The notes: generated by a model not told the origin, from the sequence alone. A stretch of DNA of 64,000 bases from Turritopsis dohrnii (GCA_027922465.2 BQMF02000203.1:310001-374000), one strand, 5' to 3'. Counted from the first letter of the stretch, positions 22,920 through 34,725 are shown. Translations and numbers: made by a program.

Positions 22920-23450
22920 GTTTATATCAATGTTATTGTTATTGTTATTGTTATCTCACAAAATCCACAATCTACCAAATAATGGAAATATAATGGAAAT
23001 AATGCAAAGATCAGCAGATGGTTTCACATCTAAACACTTTCTAAACATGATTCAAGTGTATTACAGTTTTTGATCGTAAAACAATTAAGATTGCATCTGC
23101 ATGTAGTCGCATAGTTTTCCCAGTAATTAGTCTTCACTGTGATATAATGAGAAATTAACTTCAATTCACCACTCAATTCATAGTAGCTATGTAGCATTTG
23201 GAGGCATTTTTATTCATAACTTCCTCTTTGACAGAATTAATGTTTCGGCATTGGCAGAAAAATTCAACAGGGAGGTCTACGAAGGTTTTGAGCTGTTTAA
23301 AGTGTCTAAATAGGCTGAAAATGCATCCAAATGTCAAATCCAAATGCTGATCTTTGTATTATTTGCATTATTTGCATCATTTGTTCATGATACCTACTAA
23401 AGGTTGTGGATTTTGTGAAATAACAATAACATTGATAAGTTATATATATA
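22920..23450. mobile_element. Fold-back element with ~100-bp arms
   Basis: Left arm (about 22925-23020, ATCAATGTTATTGTTATTG, CACAAAATCCACAA, AATGCAAAGATCAGCA) is mirrored at about 23343-23443 (TGCTGATCTTTGTATTATTT, TTGTGGATTTTGTGAAATAA, CAATAACATTGAT). The loop is non-coding. Confidence 0.6.
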
Positions 23451-24570
23451 CTACAGTTTTGTTGTTAAGCTATTTTTTGTGATGACTTACATTATTTGCA
23501 AGTGAACATTTATTTTTTGGGCACTGATTTTTTTACACCAAAAGCAGTTATCAATGTCAAAATCGGTCTACCTTTAGACCAACTTTTTCTTCGCATCGCC
23601 TTATTTTAGCGATTATAGCGAATGAGGATATTTTCGCTAAATTAAAGTTGTGGAAATTTTAAATTTCGCAAAAAATTTCCCCAGACTGAATTCATGGCAT
23701 AGTTTTATCCACGAGAGCAACTTGACGAGCGGATCATTCTTACAGGGAAAAAAAATGATGTATATTCACCTATAACATGACCTCATCATCTTTCTGCTCA
23801 ACGCAAAAAAACCCGGCCTAATATTAGCCTCTGAGACAGGCTTCAGACACTAGACTAGAGTTTCTTCTTTTACTATGACTTAAATCAAAAATCGATATCA
23901 GTCCTTATTCAATTGTTCCAGAAGTACATAAGCAAGATTTTAGAGGAAAATACACACACACACTATACCCCTCTGAACTAAAGGGAAATAAATATTATTA
24001 TCTTTGAAATGTAAAGAGATAAAATACAGATAAAAGATAAAAAATAAAAGATAAAAGATAAAAAGATAAAACATTAATGATTGAAAAGATAAAAGATAAA
24101 AATATATAGCTATAAGAAGAGGATCTAATTCAAAAGACAAAGAATGTATATCATTCATTAATTACCTTACTAAAAGCAATTTAGAATTTCAAAGTATACA
24201 CATGTTTTGGAGTGATAAATGACAATAATGATAACAATAAAGATAACCTCAGGCCTTATGAAACTTGTGGTTCTGTTTTGATTTCCCTCTCCCCTCTCGA
24301 TGTGTGTTAAACTTGACATGAATTCAGATGAATGTAAGTTTGAAAAAATTCTGCGTATCAGCGGCAGGAAAACGTATACCCTAACCCTAACTCCCGATAG
24401 GTAAACATAAGGACATATAAAAAACGTATATATAATTTACCAACACACACAAGATAAGAACGTCTTTCTTTCATATCAGCTGATTATTCAATGTTTTCAG
24501 AGTTTACATCTATATACAAGCCACTTGACTGACACTCACTTGAGCTCACGCCAACCAACCTGCAGTAAAG
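23451..24570. other. No gene seen; GATAAAA simple repeat
   Basis: A degenerate AGATAAAA tract lies at 24015-24110. No coding potential was recognised. Confidence 0.4.
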
Positions 24571-24759
24571 CTTCCGGCACCTAACCTCTCTTGGTGTCGT
24601 CCAGGCATGTCAGGCGAAGGGAGGAAATTTTAGCGGAAAGAAATTTTGGCGGTTCAGGAAAATTTTTATATTTAGAGGGAATTAATATTGGCGGATGCCC
24701 CGAATTATCAATTTTCAATTTAGTGGTTTGATAGAAAAAAGAGACAAAATATTTCAATG

Positions 24760-27700
24760 GTCCTAGGTCCTTTGCAACATCTTTACTTTCAATTGGTGTG
24801 CCTGATCGTGAAGTGTAGTTTGTTTGTTCTTTAATGAGCTTGTTTGGTCCATAGCGCCAAAGCTCAAATTTTACATCATTCAGTTTCATATTATTTTCAT
24901 TTGTCTAAGTGTACACTTGTTCCAAATCTTCTTGGAGTAATCATACATCTTCATACGTTTTAACCTGTTTGGTTGCTCTTGTGTCATCAGCAAAAGACTT
25001 GACCAAACTATGTGAGACATCCTTGTCGATGTCACCAATCCAAATCAGATATAGGAGGGCCCAAAACACTTCCTTGGGGAACTCCTAACACAACATCCTG
25101 TGGTTTTTACACCATTTACCAACACAGTTTGTTTTCTCCCAGTTAAAACGGTTTTAGCCAGTGTAGGTGTTTCCCAGTTACTCCCAGCCATTTTACCTTT
25201 TGAAGTGCAATTCCATGATCGACTTTATCAAAGGCTTTAGAAAAGTCTAGGTATACAACATCAGCATTTGCGTCTTCATCAAGAATATTCAATACCAGTT
25301 CATATTGTTCCAAAAGTTGGCTTAAGCATGACCGTCCACTTCTGAATCCATGCTGATTTGGGTCGAAGAGGCTGTTTTGGTATGTATTTAACAATGTGTG
25401 ATCTGAGTACTTTTTCGAAGATCTTAATCACATGAGATGTTAGGGCTATATGTCTGTAATTCGCTGCTAGTGATCTGTTTCTTCCTTTGTGGATTGGAGT
25501 GATTGTGCAGCTTTTCAATTCGTCTGGGACGATTCCCTTTTCCATACTTTTCTTCCACAGGATACAGAGAGGTGTCGAGAGTTTTTCTTTGCATTGTTTC
25601 AACAATAATACAGGAATTGATGATGATGATGATGATGATGCTGCCAAACACCAACTTCAAGGACTGCAAAGGGTTCAAAACGCTGCTGCCAGCTTTGTAA
25701 TGAAGCGCCGTGCCAACATCAACGACGCCATCAACTTAAAGTGGTTACCGATCTTTGAAAGCATTGATATGGCCCTGGCAAAATCTCCACATAAAGCCGT
25801 TTACAATGCAGATTGGTTCGCTTACCATTGACTGCTCAAAGCACCTCCACAAAACAGGGAATTGCGATCTACAGCTACCAACACGTACGATATTGAAAAC
25901 AATAGTCGCCTGAATGGTACCTTTACACATGAGGGTGCGAGGTGTTTTAACGAATTACCTACTAATATAAAGAAAATCAACTCGATAAAAAGTTTTGGTA
26001 TTAAATGCCAAAATTATTATTTTGATAAAGCTACTGCTAGAGTGCTTAACCTATCGTGAAACATAGTTATGGCAAAGAAGATTTTATCTTTTTTATAATT
26101 ATTACCTACTATTATCTAGTTATTTGGTATATGGTTTATCTTGTACACATCGCATACACTACTTAATAACTTCTGGTAAGAAGAACCAATAATATTTTTG
26201 GAGACAAGAATGTATCGATGAAAAAAAACCAAAAAATAATCAGGTCCAGGAGCAGAATTCTGAGATAATTCATTAATGGTTTAGATGAGATCATCTTCTG
26301 TCACAAGAAGATTTGAAATATCATTAATATGTTTTTCGTTATCATTTTCGTATGACTCATCTTCGTTCATGGATCGTGGTTTACTGAACACTTTAACGTA
26401 TTTGCTGGACAAGATTTCTGCCATTTCTTTGTTTCTTTGTGTCAGATCACCATGTTCGTTCAAAAGAGGTCCGATTTTTGATTTTATCTTTGATTTCTTT
26501 TTCGCGTAAGAAAAGAAATATTTTGAGTGAGTCGGTAAAGTGACGTATTGTGAGATGAACATTTCATTACAGAAGTCGTTTAGTGCATTCAGCATTGTTC
26601 TTTCTTCAATAGAGCATCCAGGTTTGGGCAGTCCATCAAGCCAGGTTGACTTTGGAAGGTTAAAGTCTCCACCAAATATTATGTTTGGGACAGGCTCCAA
26701 GGCTGAAAGGGCTAATTTTGCTCTTTTCAGTGGTGTAATGAAATCATTAGCTGTTGACGAATTCCCATTTGCTTTGTCATCCGGTTGTCTGTATATTACT
26801 GATAATGCTAAGTTTTCAATGATTGAGTACACACAAAGAATCTGTACACTTGACAACGAGTGAGAGAAGATTACATGAGGCAGCTATATATCTATATATC
26901 TTCTATATACATAGAAGCAGACTCGTCCTGTAAATCTACCTCTTGATTTTCTCTTTCTTGACGAGTTGCACTTAAACAAAGTGAAACCTTCCACAGCTAG
27001 CTCTGATTCCTTGTGATTATTGAGCCATGTTTCTGATAGGCCAACAAATAGTAAATCTTTGTGACATTATATTGTCTTCAATAAAAGGAACCTTGCTGGG
27101 TACAGTTTGTGGATATAATCCTTGTACGTTAAAAAATGTAAAATTGTTGATTATTGATTCGATTGGATTGGGTTGAAGTTGGTTTGAAAAGGAATCTGTA
27201 CATGTGATCTGAGTAATTGTATGGTTTTCATTGGGTATTGTGGAGGAAGTGAATTCGAGAGAAAAGCTTGGTGTGTCTCCTGAAGTTGTTGTATTTGGTT
27301 TTGCATTGAGTCGATTCTTTGATTCAATGTATCCAGTGTTTCTTCCTTCATTAGACAAACTACCTCTAAAAAATGATCAGGTTCAGAGGGTTTCCTTGCT
27401 TCAACATTGTTTGGTAATATGTTGTTATTGTGTGTAACGGTATTCTTGATAATATATCCGGTTTTCTTTTAGTCCCTTTGATGTGAGCAAAACGACACGA
27501 TTCAGAAAAACATTATCTTTTGTGGATTAAATCAAAACACATTTTCGGATGAAAGCCTTTACACTTCTTTCCTTGGGTACATCTTCTTTGTTTATTTGTA
27601 CCATGCTGAGTGAATTTTTGACACATCTTTGGATGAGAAAATTGGCATTCTCTTCCTTTCAATCCGTGCTTGCAAATTCCATTTTTATAGAAACGACAGA

Positions 27701-27830
27701 TAGATGACGACAGAAAGATGACGTCAAGTAAAGAGGCGGCAAAGTCGTTGACGCAGATTGACGGAGGGGAAAGGGTGGTCAAAAATCTTGAAGAAATGAT
27801 TGACGCCATTTGTGAACAATCCTAATTACA
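24760..27830 (-). pseudogene. CR1/Jockey-type LINE, interrupted and decayed
   Basis: In order on the minus strand: an ORF1-type segment with two CCCH zinc fingers (27809-27513; C38, C46, C55, H59 and C63, C77, C83, H87); a short coiled coil (27351-27151); the endonuclease start FFNVQGLYPQTVPSK (about 27130); the endonuclease motif FGGDFNLPKSTW (about 26680); and reverse transcriptase with VYLDFSKAFDKVDH (about 25245), a GFRSGRSC block and FADDTRATKQV (about 25000). Frameshifts and stops separate these. At 25618-26241 another LINE has inserted between APGPD and the following IPVLLLK. The 3' end is lost at about 24760, next to a TTTAGCGG-type repeat. Confidence 0.85.
25618..26241 (+). mobile_element. 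5'-truncated second LINE inserted in the first
   Basis: Plus-strand frames read LQGLQRVQNAAASFVMKRR, INLKWLPIFESIDMALAK and, after a stop, GARCFNELPTNIKKI. This is the C-terminal tail typical of CR1/Jockey-like reverse transcriptases. It begins at a GATGAT run and ends in an A-rich tail (about 26215-26240), consistent with 5'-truncated target-primed insertion in the opposite orientation. Confidence 0.7.
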
Positions 27831-27834
27831 ACCA

Positions 27835-28430
27835 ACGTTTAATAGATATTCTTAAGACTTTTCTCTACAACCCAACGCTGGTCAATATGCTTCATATAAT
27901 CAGTACCTAAGTGATTATTTTGATCTACAATCATTCTTTCAATCGTTTTACTGATAAGATTTCCTCAACTTTTGCAAACATTACTTCATGGAACAATCTC
28001 ACCCCAGGAAATTTTGTCTTTCTCATGTAAATAATTAAATGACAGCTGATTATAAAACTATCGAGTAAGAAGTTCGCTTTGTTAACGTACTACGTGATAA
28101 CTGTAAATCACACCAATAAAAGTTATAAACGTCATAAAATTATGAATTTTACCGAAAGTAAATGTAATGAACAGAACCCAAATCGGTTAGTCGAAACCAC
28201 TTCAGAGAGGAAACTGGATTTTGTGACAAATGTTAGAGAAGTTTTGAATGAAAGCAGGCTGGAAAAGCGTTTCAGGCAAATGCACTGCGCGCTCCTTATC
28301 CCGTATTTTACAAGTTTCCATTACATTCCGATCGGATCTACTATAGAAATGGCCTGGGTATTAATTTGACTAATGATCTGTACTTTATCGATCATGAACT
28401 TTCTTTTTTCAGTTATTGCTCAAAACTGAA
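27835..28430. other. No gene recognised
   Basis: A 96-codon plus-strand ORF (28079-28369) has no recognisable domain; probably chance. Confidence 0.35.
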
Positions 28431-28439
28431 AATAAAAAT

Positions 28440-29235
28440 TGAAAATTGAAAATACAGTTGTTATTTTAATTTTCAAAATCTGACACCTTGTAAAAAATGA
28501 ATTTTTTTTGAAAAAATGTGTCAATTTGTCCATGTACGAAAGTGCCAAATTCATATTTTACCATCATAGCGACAAATGGAAAATGAAAAATGGAAATCGA
28601 CGATCGACGTTTCTTTCGCTTTTTACTGCTTAAAGTGCCGTCACATTGTGCCATTCGTCTCTCCTCAAGCTCTGCTGTACTAACAGCAAAGACCTTCCTC
28701 GATGTAACCTTCCAAAAATTAGAGCCTAAAAAATAAATAAAAGATTACAACGAAGCTATCAGTATCCGTCAGATCCTGTACATTTTATGCTGACTATCTG
28801 CATCCTGTAGAAGTTCACTTCCATGAGATGAGAATGCATAAGCAAAGAATAAATTATCACCTCGAGTCCCATCTTCATCCTAGAATATTAATCCAGTGAC
28901 ATTAACTAACTTTAACTCTTTGGTTGAACAATTTAGCTCTTGAGATACTTTAACGAGGACGTAATGAACATTAGCGTCATTTTCATTATATACGTTGACA
29001 TGAGCGGATCTATTATGCAGCGAATAAGATGGCTTGCCAAATGAATCAACATCAGCTCGCACAACTTTCACTGTGCATAATGGCTTGGCTCTACTGATTG
29101 ATCTGGTAGATTTAGATGTATGTGTGCTGCTGCTCGATGAACTCATTAAACTGTTAAAGTTAGGTGCTGGAGGGCTTGGAAGATTAGTGATTACAGTCCT
29201 TCTTTCATCTAGTCGTCATAAGAATCAAGCATAAA
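28440..29235 (-). pseudogene. Second-ORF relic of an integrase-type transposon
   Basis: The minus strand from about 29225 reads DERRTVITNLPSPPAPNFN, then CTVKVVRADVDSFGKPSYSL, HVNVYNENDANVHYVLVKV and, after a TAG, DEDGTRGDNLFFAYAF. Past an acceptor near 28717 it reads GSNFWKVTSRKVFAVS. The last block parallels GVAFWKVGSRKLFVVP at 39584-39540. The tail, with GGCACTTTCGTACATGGACA-like DNA near 28530-28560, matches the terminal region at 35970-35995. Two stops show it is not functional. Confidence 0.5.
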
Positions 29236-29239
29236 TCTT

Positions 29240-29950
29240 CCACTGTTGGGAAATTCTGTTCTGTTTCCATACTCTTCTTTAATATACAAGGATTGTACAT
29301 CAACCTTGAACAAATAACAAATGGTTAAAACTTTCATCCATTCCAATTTGTTTTATCACTTATTTTTGCATTTACCGAAATAAAATGTAAAAACGTAGCG
29401 AGAAACAAATTCCATATCAATTAATAAATAAATTAAATGCTTACCTGAAAGTGGCGTGAAAGGTTTGTGGTAGTAGCGTGCTCAGCCCTTATAAGGATTT
29501 CATCGAACCCAATTTTATTTGAAATGAAATAAAATGTCTTCATATCTATCAACTTCCCTTCCTTGTCCAGCCGTCGTCGTTAGATAATTTCACTCAACAA
29601 TCTCCTTGTTTATCGACACTGAGGCCTTTACACTGCTTGCATAAACGTAGTGCCAGTGTGTCAATGCAAGTCCCAAAAGACATCGGAAAGCTACTTATTT
29701 TTCTTACTTTTTCCCTTCAATCCATTCTTGCGTCCAAACTTTTGTGATGGTAGAACTAAGTTGCTTATGAAGTCCTTTCGCAGTTTTTGGAACTTCTGTT
29801 TCCTTAGGGAGATATTTATATTTAAAAATCATCAACATGCAATGCATAATTATGATGTAATAAGATACACATTTTTAAATAGTTAAGATCAACATTTATA
29901 ACTTCTGGATGTGTAAAAGAATTATGTTACCGTTTTATAGCTAGCATTAA
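29240..29950. other. No gene recognised
   Basis: AT-rich. One copy of the motif TGCAATGCATAATTATGATG lies at 29838-29860, shared with the fold-back element downstream. Confidence 0.4.
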
Positions 29951-29954
29951 AGGG

Positions 29955-30410
29955 GTCCTGTGATGAAAAGTTATTTTTTGGGACACGATAGAGCTCTAAA
30001 AGTTGATTAACAAGTCTCTTTACAGTTTTTTATAATTCTTTGTGGTTTTCGAGATATCTCAATTTCAACATCTTAGATTTGATTTATGCATTGCATAATT
30101 ATGATGTAATAAGTGAGTAGTTAAATTTCTCATCGCTTTTAATGAATATTACATCTTTTTACATTAGTAAATGGATAAAGAATTCTAAGTGAAATGATAT
30201 GATGAAGTATGAACTAAGAATATCTAGTAGTTCAAAAGTTACACACATCAAAACCACACTCTCCTATTACATCATAATTATGCATTGCATAATTTGATAT
30301 TTTTAAATTGAAATATCAGCAAAAGGAGAGGAAATTTTCAAAAACTGTAAAAAGACTTGCTAATCAACTTTTTGAGCTCTATCTATGAAAACATCAGCAA
30401 AGCCAGAGAT
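29955..30410. mobile_element. Fold-back element with ~150-bp imperfect arms
   Basis: The left arm (GATAGAGCTCTAAAAGTTGA, AACAAGTCTCTTTACAGTTT, GCATTGCATAATTATGATGT) is mirrored on the right (ACATCATAATTATGCATTGC, AAACTGTAAAAAGACTTGCT, TCAACTTTTTGAGCTCTATC). Non-coding. No clear target duplication was found. Confidence 0.65.
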
Positions 30411-30767
30411 ACTAACTTATCTAGGAAGCTATAATCATATTCAAGATAAATCAATTTTATTTTAATCTAGCATTATCTGGCAAATCTGGGACTATAAAAT
30501 ATGTGCCCTTGTTCAAAAGGCGGTCACCTTTCATTCACAATAAAACCAAATAAATAACAATGACCTACTGATAAGCTAGCAAACTGATTACAAGTACGTA
30601 TCGGTTACCAGTTTTTGGATGGATGGTAAAAAGAACTTTGAACAAGTTTTTTCAATTTAAATGACATAAGCAAGTCTCTGAACAAAGCACAGGATAATAC
30701 GCCTACTAAAAGTATATATATATATAGTATATACTTATAAACGGATGAAAAGAAGAAAACTATTTTT

Positions 30768-30810
30768 GTTAGAACTTTAAGTTTCTTCCTTCACGGATTC
30801 ATCAGCTAAC
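30768..30810 (-). ncRNA. Candidate type I hammerhead ribozyme
   Basis: The minus strand reads GUUAG-CUGAUGA-A-UCC-GUGAA-GGA-A-GAAA-CUUAAAGU-U/CUAAC. The core CUGAUGA and GAAA are intact. Stem II is UCC/GGA, stem III is ACUU/AAGU, and stem I is a perfect 5-bp GUUAG/CUAAC. Cleavage is predicted after the U at 30773, before the C at 30772. It lies in a ~140-bp fragment absent from the duplicate at 34.86 kb. Confidence 0.65.
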
Positions 30811-30865
30811 TGAAAAAACTGACTGTCAAGCACTTTCAGAAAAGAGATAAGAATCTATATGAATA

Positions 30866-31793
30866 CAGTGGAGTCTCGCTATCTCGAACATGCGCTATCT
30901 CGAATATCGCGCTATCTCGAACAAAAACGTCGGTCCCTTCAGCATTTAAACCCTCGCTAGGCAAAATTTGTCTCGCTATCTCGAACATGCGCTATCTCGA
31001 ATTTCCCGCTATCTCGAACTTTTTTTAGGTCCCTTGAAACAAATCGCCATCTTTATCTCGAACTTTTATAAAAGCCGCTGATAGAAACCAGTTTTGTTTT
31101 CATTAGGACATTCGATTTTCGAATTTTTGAACGTTCCATGAATGGAATTCTTTTCTTTGACTTTGTCTCTCAGTGTTTTTGTACTTTTACACTGTGTATC
31201 TTTTACTTCGAGACAGTCAAGATGCCAAAAAGAAAGCTAACTGTAAAAACTCTTAATGAAAAGTGCAAAGAAGCGCTTAAAGAGATTGAGAAAGGTCTTT
31301 CAAATAAAGAAGCTTCAATCAAAGAAGAAGACATCCTGGATGATGACGAAGAATTAGAAACACCTAATAAAACGGATGTCGAAGCTTCCCTACAAATATT
31401 AAAAAACCTTTCTCTTTTTAGCGAGAAAAGAGGCAACCAAATGCAGGATTTAATTAGTAAATTTGAAACTTTGTTACTTCAAGAAAAATTAGAAAAATGT
31501 AAACAGGCGGTAATAATACCTGATTTCTTTAAGAAACAAAAATAAACAAGTTTATTTGATTTGCTTTTCATAACATGTTTGTATTTCATTGTTTCTTTCC
31601 CATAGTCTGTCTTACATTAGGCATTTGCTTTTGTCAGAGTCTGAGATCCCAATTTATAAAATTTATAAAACCTCGCTATCTCGAATTTTTCAAGGTGTGA
31701 CCCCGCTATCTCGAACTTCGCTATCTCGAATATCCCGCTATCTCGAACTTTTTGCTTGACCCGATGAAAGTTCGAGATAGCGGGATTCCACTG
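30866..31793 (+). mobile_element. Tigger/pogo-type non-autonomous element, 928 bp
   Basis: Ends CAGTGGAGTCTCGCTATCTC and GAGATAGCGGGATTCCACTG are inverted repeats. TA flanks both ends (30864-30865, 31794-31795). Subterminal CGCTATCTCGAA motifs repeat on both sides, a signature of Tigger-like elements. The interior encodes an internally deleted transposase. Confidence 0.85.
31222..31545 (+). CDS. Internally deleted Tigger/pogo transposase, 107 aa, open
   Basis: The best start is ATG at 31222 (MPKRKLTVKTLNEKCKE); the frame is open further upstream to 31138. Residues ~3-32 match the N-terminal half of the CENP-B/pogo-type helix-turn-helix (EIEKGLSNKEAS). Then the sequence jumps to an acidic linker (DILDDDEE) and a C-terminal segment (SLQILKNLSLF ... 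FETLLLQEKLEK) ending in IIPDFFKKQK, the usual end of Tigger-type transposases. The whole DDE catalytic domain and the second half of the DNA-binding region are absent. The ending resembles a degenerate PCNA-interacting box. No frameshift or stop breaks the frame. A DNA-binding or inhibitory role is possible but not shown. Confidence 0.6.
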   Translation: MPKRKLTVKTLNEKCKEALKEIEKGLSNKEASIKEEDILDDDEELETPNKTDVEASLQILKNLSLFSEKRGNQMQDLISKFETLLLQEKLEKCKQAVIIPDFFKKQK

Positions 31794-32141
31794 TAGTATA
31801 TATTATATATACATAGTACTTTGGTGTACAACAAAGCTGTTCAATGCTATTTGGTGCAGCACACTGTAAGTTAATTTGGTGCAAAGTTGTACAAGTTATT
31901 AAGGTGCATAAAACACAGGTATTATTTGCAGGGTTCGTAGCGCACTTTTCCCAGAATATTTTCCCTGACCTTTCCTGACTTTAAGGAGTAAAAAAGGTAT
32001 CATTTTCCCTGACTTTTCTTTTAAAACACCCTGTTTTCCCTGACTTTATTGCCTACTAAAACTGCCACAGAGTCAAGATTACACATTCTGAAGTATCAAT
32101 TTACAGGCTAGAGAAGGGATAAAACATTTCATAAAAACATA

Positions 32142-33275
32142 CACTCATTTTTTTTTATAAGCATAACGTTTATAAGCATACTGAAGCTCAAATTTCCAGA
32201 AAAATTAAGCATATGCTAAGCATACCTTGAGGCTCAGCCAAAGAAATTTTTAGAATCATAATTTCCAAAACTTCAGAAAATAACAGAAGAATCCCTATAT
32301 AATATCAAAAAGCACCAAGTCAAGAGAGAAAGTGTAGCAATCTGTTTTTGAAACATGAACACAACACTATAAAGATTTGAAATCATATGGTAAACATTCG
32401 AAAACAATAGAATGTCTTCATTTCTCTCAAGATTAAAGAGAGGGGAAAATGCACGAGCTTTACTTAAGCTTAGGTCAAACGTGTCCAACATTTCATCCAA
32501 CACTTTCATCATCGTGTTGGACGTTTGTTGGATCAATGTTGGATGGAAGTTGGATGAAAATTTCGTGCCGGTCAAACGATCATACAACATTTCATCGAAC
32601 ATCTATGTTCATTCATTCTCTCCTTTTATAAAAGCAAAACATGTCCATTCATTCTCTCAAACTCAAGATGGGTGTTATTTTATCGGAACGTTTGGATTCT
32701 CTGACGACTAAAGGCCATGCCGGGGAAAAACCGGAGAATGGATGAAAAGAAGGAGCGAGATGGGAGCAACTTTTTCCCTTTAGTGTTTTGGTATTTTTTG
32801 AAGGCTTTCCCTTTAACAGAATTGACGCTGTCAGATCAGCTTTTTCTTTGTTGCTCATCTTTGCACCGAAACTCGTGATGTGATTTGACATACAAAAATA
32901 CGGTCTTGTTTATTGAAATTCGAACGTTTTAACATTCGAAATGACATTCGTTTGCTATAGAATGACTTCATTCTCACATACTGTTGGATGAAAAAGTGGT
33001 CAAACGCATCCAACACGAAAAATGTGTTCGATGAAGCCGTAAATGTTGGATGAAAAGTTTGATCGCGATCAAACTTTTATCCAACACATTTTTGCTTCAT
33101 CCAACACATTTTTTTCTTCTTTTGCAAATTTTGCTTTCGGTCAAACGTGTCCAACATTTAATCCAACACTGAAAATTTTCGATGTTGGATGAAATGTTGG
33201 ACACGTTTGACCTAAGCTTTAAGCATAGTGAGCTTCAGCCGAAATTTACCGTATGCTTATAAAAAAAAATGAGTG
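32142..33275. mobile_element. Tc1/mariner-like MITE nested in the hAT-like element
   Basis: Ends CACTCATTTTTTTTTATAAG and CTTATAAAAAAAAATGAGTG are flanked by TA (32140-32141 and 33276-33277). They closely resemble the ends of the element at 2426-2889. It is interrupted by the element at 32467-33218. Confidence 0.75.
32467..33218. mobile_element. Harbinger-like MITE, innermost insertion, TTA duplication
   Basis: Perfect terminal repeats begin AGCTTAGGTCAAACGTGTCC and continue AACATTTCATCCAAC. TTA is at 32464-32466 and 33219-33221. The interior carries many GTTGGATGAA motifs in both orientations. A minus-strand 80-codon ORF (32649-32891) has no recognised domain. Confidence 0.75.
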
Positions 33276-33912
33276 TATTAGTTAACTCTGAAACAAAGAA
33301 AAAAAATATTGATAGATGATTGGGTAAGCAAAATTATCATTGAACAAAGTCAGTAATAGACACTGTTACAGTCTTATGAAAGTGTTCCCTGACTTTCCCT
33401 GACCTAAATGGTAAAGAAACTTTTTCCCCCTGACATTCCCTGACTTTCCAGAATCTTCCAGTCAAACATAGTTTTTTTCCTGATTTTCCAGACACACCCT
33501 GTATTTAAGTATGTGTACAATACTTTGTTGCAACAAAGCTGCACAAGCTATTATTGTTGTGCGGTCAAAGCTGCACGTGTTTCTTTTCTTCTATATGTTT
33601 TATTTCTTCGAGAAAGGAAGAACTCAAAAATATACATAAAACAGCAACAGCTAGAAAGGGTGCTCTAATTTGAACAGAAAGAGAAATCAACTACTATTCA
33701 GCACACAATAAAGTAATCACTCAGACCAAAAGTATACATAATACAAAACAAGTGATCCGGTGAATGAAAGTAATGCACAAACAATATTTCTCCTTGTGAT
33801 AAGAAATACTGAGTATATCAGTAACTTTTGTCATTAAAAAGACATCTAACAGAAAATAACATGGGAAAATTTTGATCTGTAGGATTGGCACTTAAGGTCT
33901 GGAAAATGAATT

Positions 33913-34725
33913 CTAAAGGAAGAAAGTGTTTGCAGAAGAAAGTTTTGCAGTTTTTGCGGTTTTGGTTCGAATCGCAAAAGTTTATTCCCACAAAATATTG
34001 TAATATTGGTAAACCGCAAAAGTTTTTTCCCGCAAAATTTTCAAAATAATCCCAAGTTCGTTAATTATTACAAGACAAATTCCTCCTACCTAAAAGCCTG
34101 TTTGTAGAAGTTCATTGACTCCAATTTCAATAAGTGATTTGATCTACTTTATTTCGTGAGAATTTCGAGGGCTTTTTTCGGCAAAATTGAATTTCATGGC
34201 ATTTTAATTTCGCTGTTCAAGCTAAAAGTTGTGAAATATTTTCTCCGACGAAAAATTAAACTATGTTTGCCTAGTGAAGTTTTTCTGTCTTAAATTCTCC
34301 AACCTATGAATTTTTCTTTGTCTAGTATGAATGACACTGACAAAAATGAATAATAATGGAGGAGAGCGAATCTGTGAGATATTAAATTACAATAGAACAC
34401 AAATTCGAATGTCAGTGAACAACTAGAACAACTAGAAAATGGCGTTAATCTACCCTTTTAATGCAATCATTTCCTCTTGATGCATTCATGTCTGTAAAGA
34501 AACAACTTCCCTGACGAAGTTTTCCCTTCTAAGGTACTCTCGTTTAACAAGCGCAAAATTTTTTTTTTGCAAAAAAAAATGTAAACTGAGGAACCGCGAA
34601 AGTTCATTCCCGCAAAAAGGATTCATTTCCACGAACCGCAAAAGATTTTTCCCGCAAAATGCAAAAATTTTGCGGTTCAGCCGATCCACAAAGCTTTCTT
34701 CTGCAAACACTTTCTTCCTTTAAAG
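33913..34725. mobile_element. MITE between the two duplicated segments
   Basis: Inverted ends contain AAAGGAAGAAAGTGTTTGCA with GAAGAAAG, mirrored at 34693-34725. The right end is followed by TA. The interior repeats CCGCAAAAG/TTTTGCGG. The ends are related in style to the TTCGCGG family at 18144 and 52153. Confidence 0.65.

Larger units (their letters stand above)
31928..33501. mobile_element. hAT-like element, host of two nested insertions
   Basis: Starts GCAGGGTTCG and ends CACACCCTG, with TATTT at 31923-31927 and 33502-33506. Copy B near 34990-35000 has a single TATTTAAG here, confirming the insertion. Subterminal regions repeat TTTCCCTGACTTT. The middle (32142-33275) is a different transposon. 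Confidence 0.6.
30480..33910. repeat. Copy A of a tandem segmental duplication, heavily interrupted
   Basis: The segments at 30515-30735, 31800-31927 and 33502-33900 match successive parts of 34730-35530 (AAGTTAATTTGGTGCAAA, GCACAAGCTATTATTGT, GAGAAAGGAAGAAC). Between them sit a hammerhead-bearing fragment, a Tigger derivative and a nested hAT-like element. Copy B therefore shows the pre-insertion arrangement. Confidence 0.7.
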
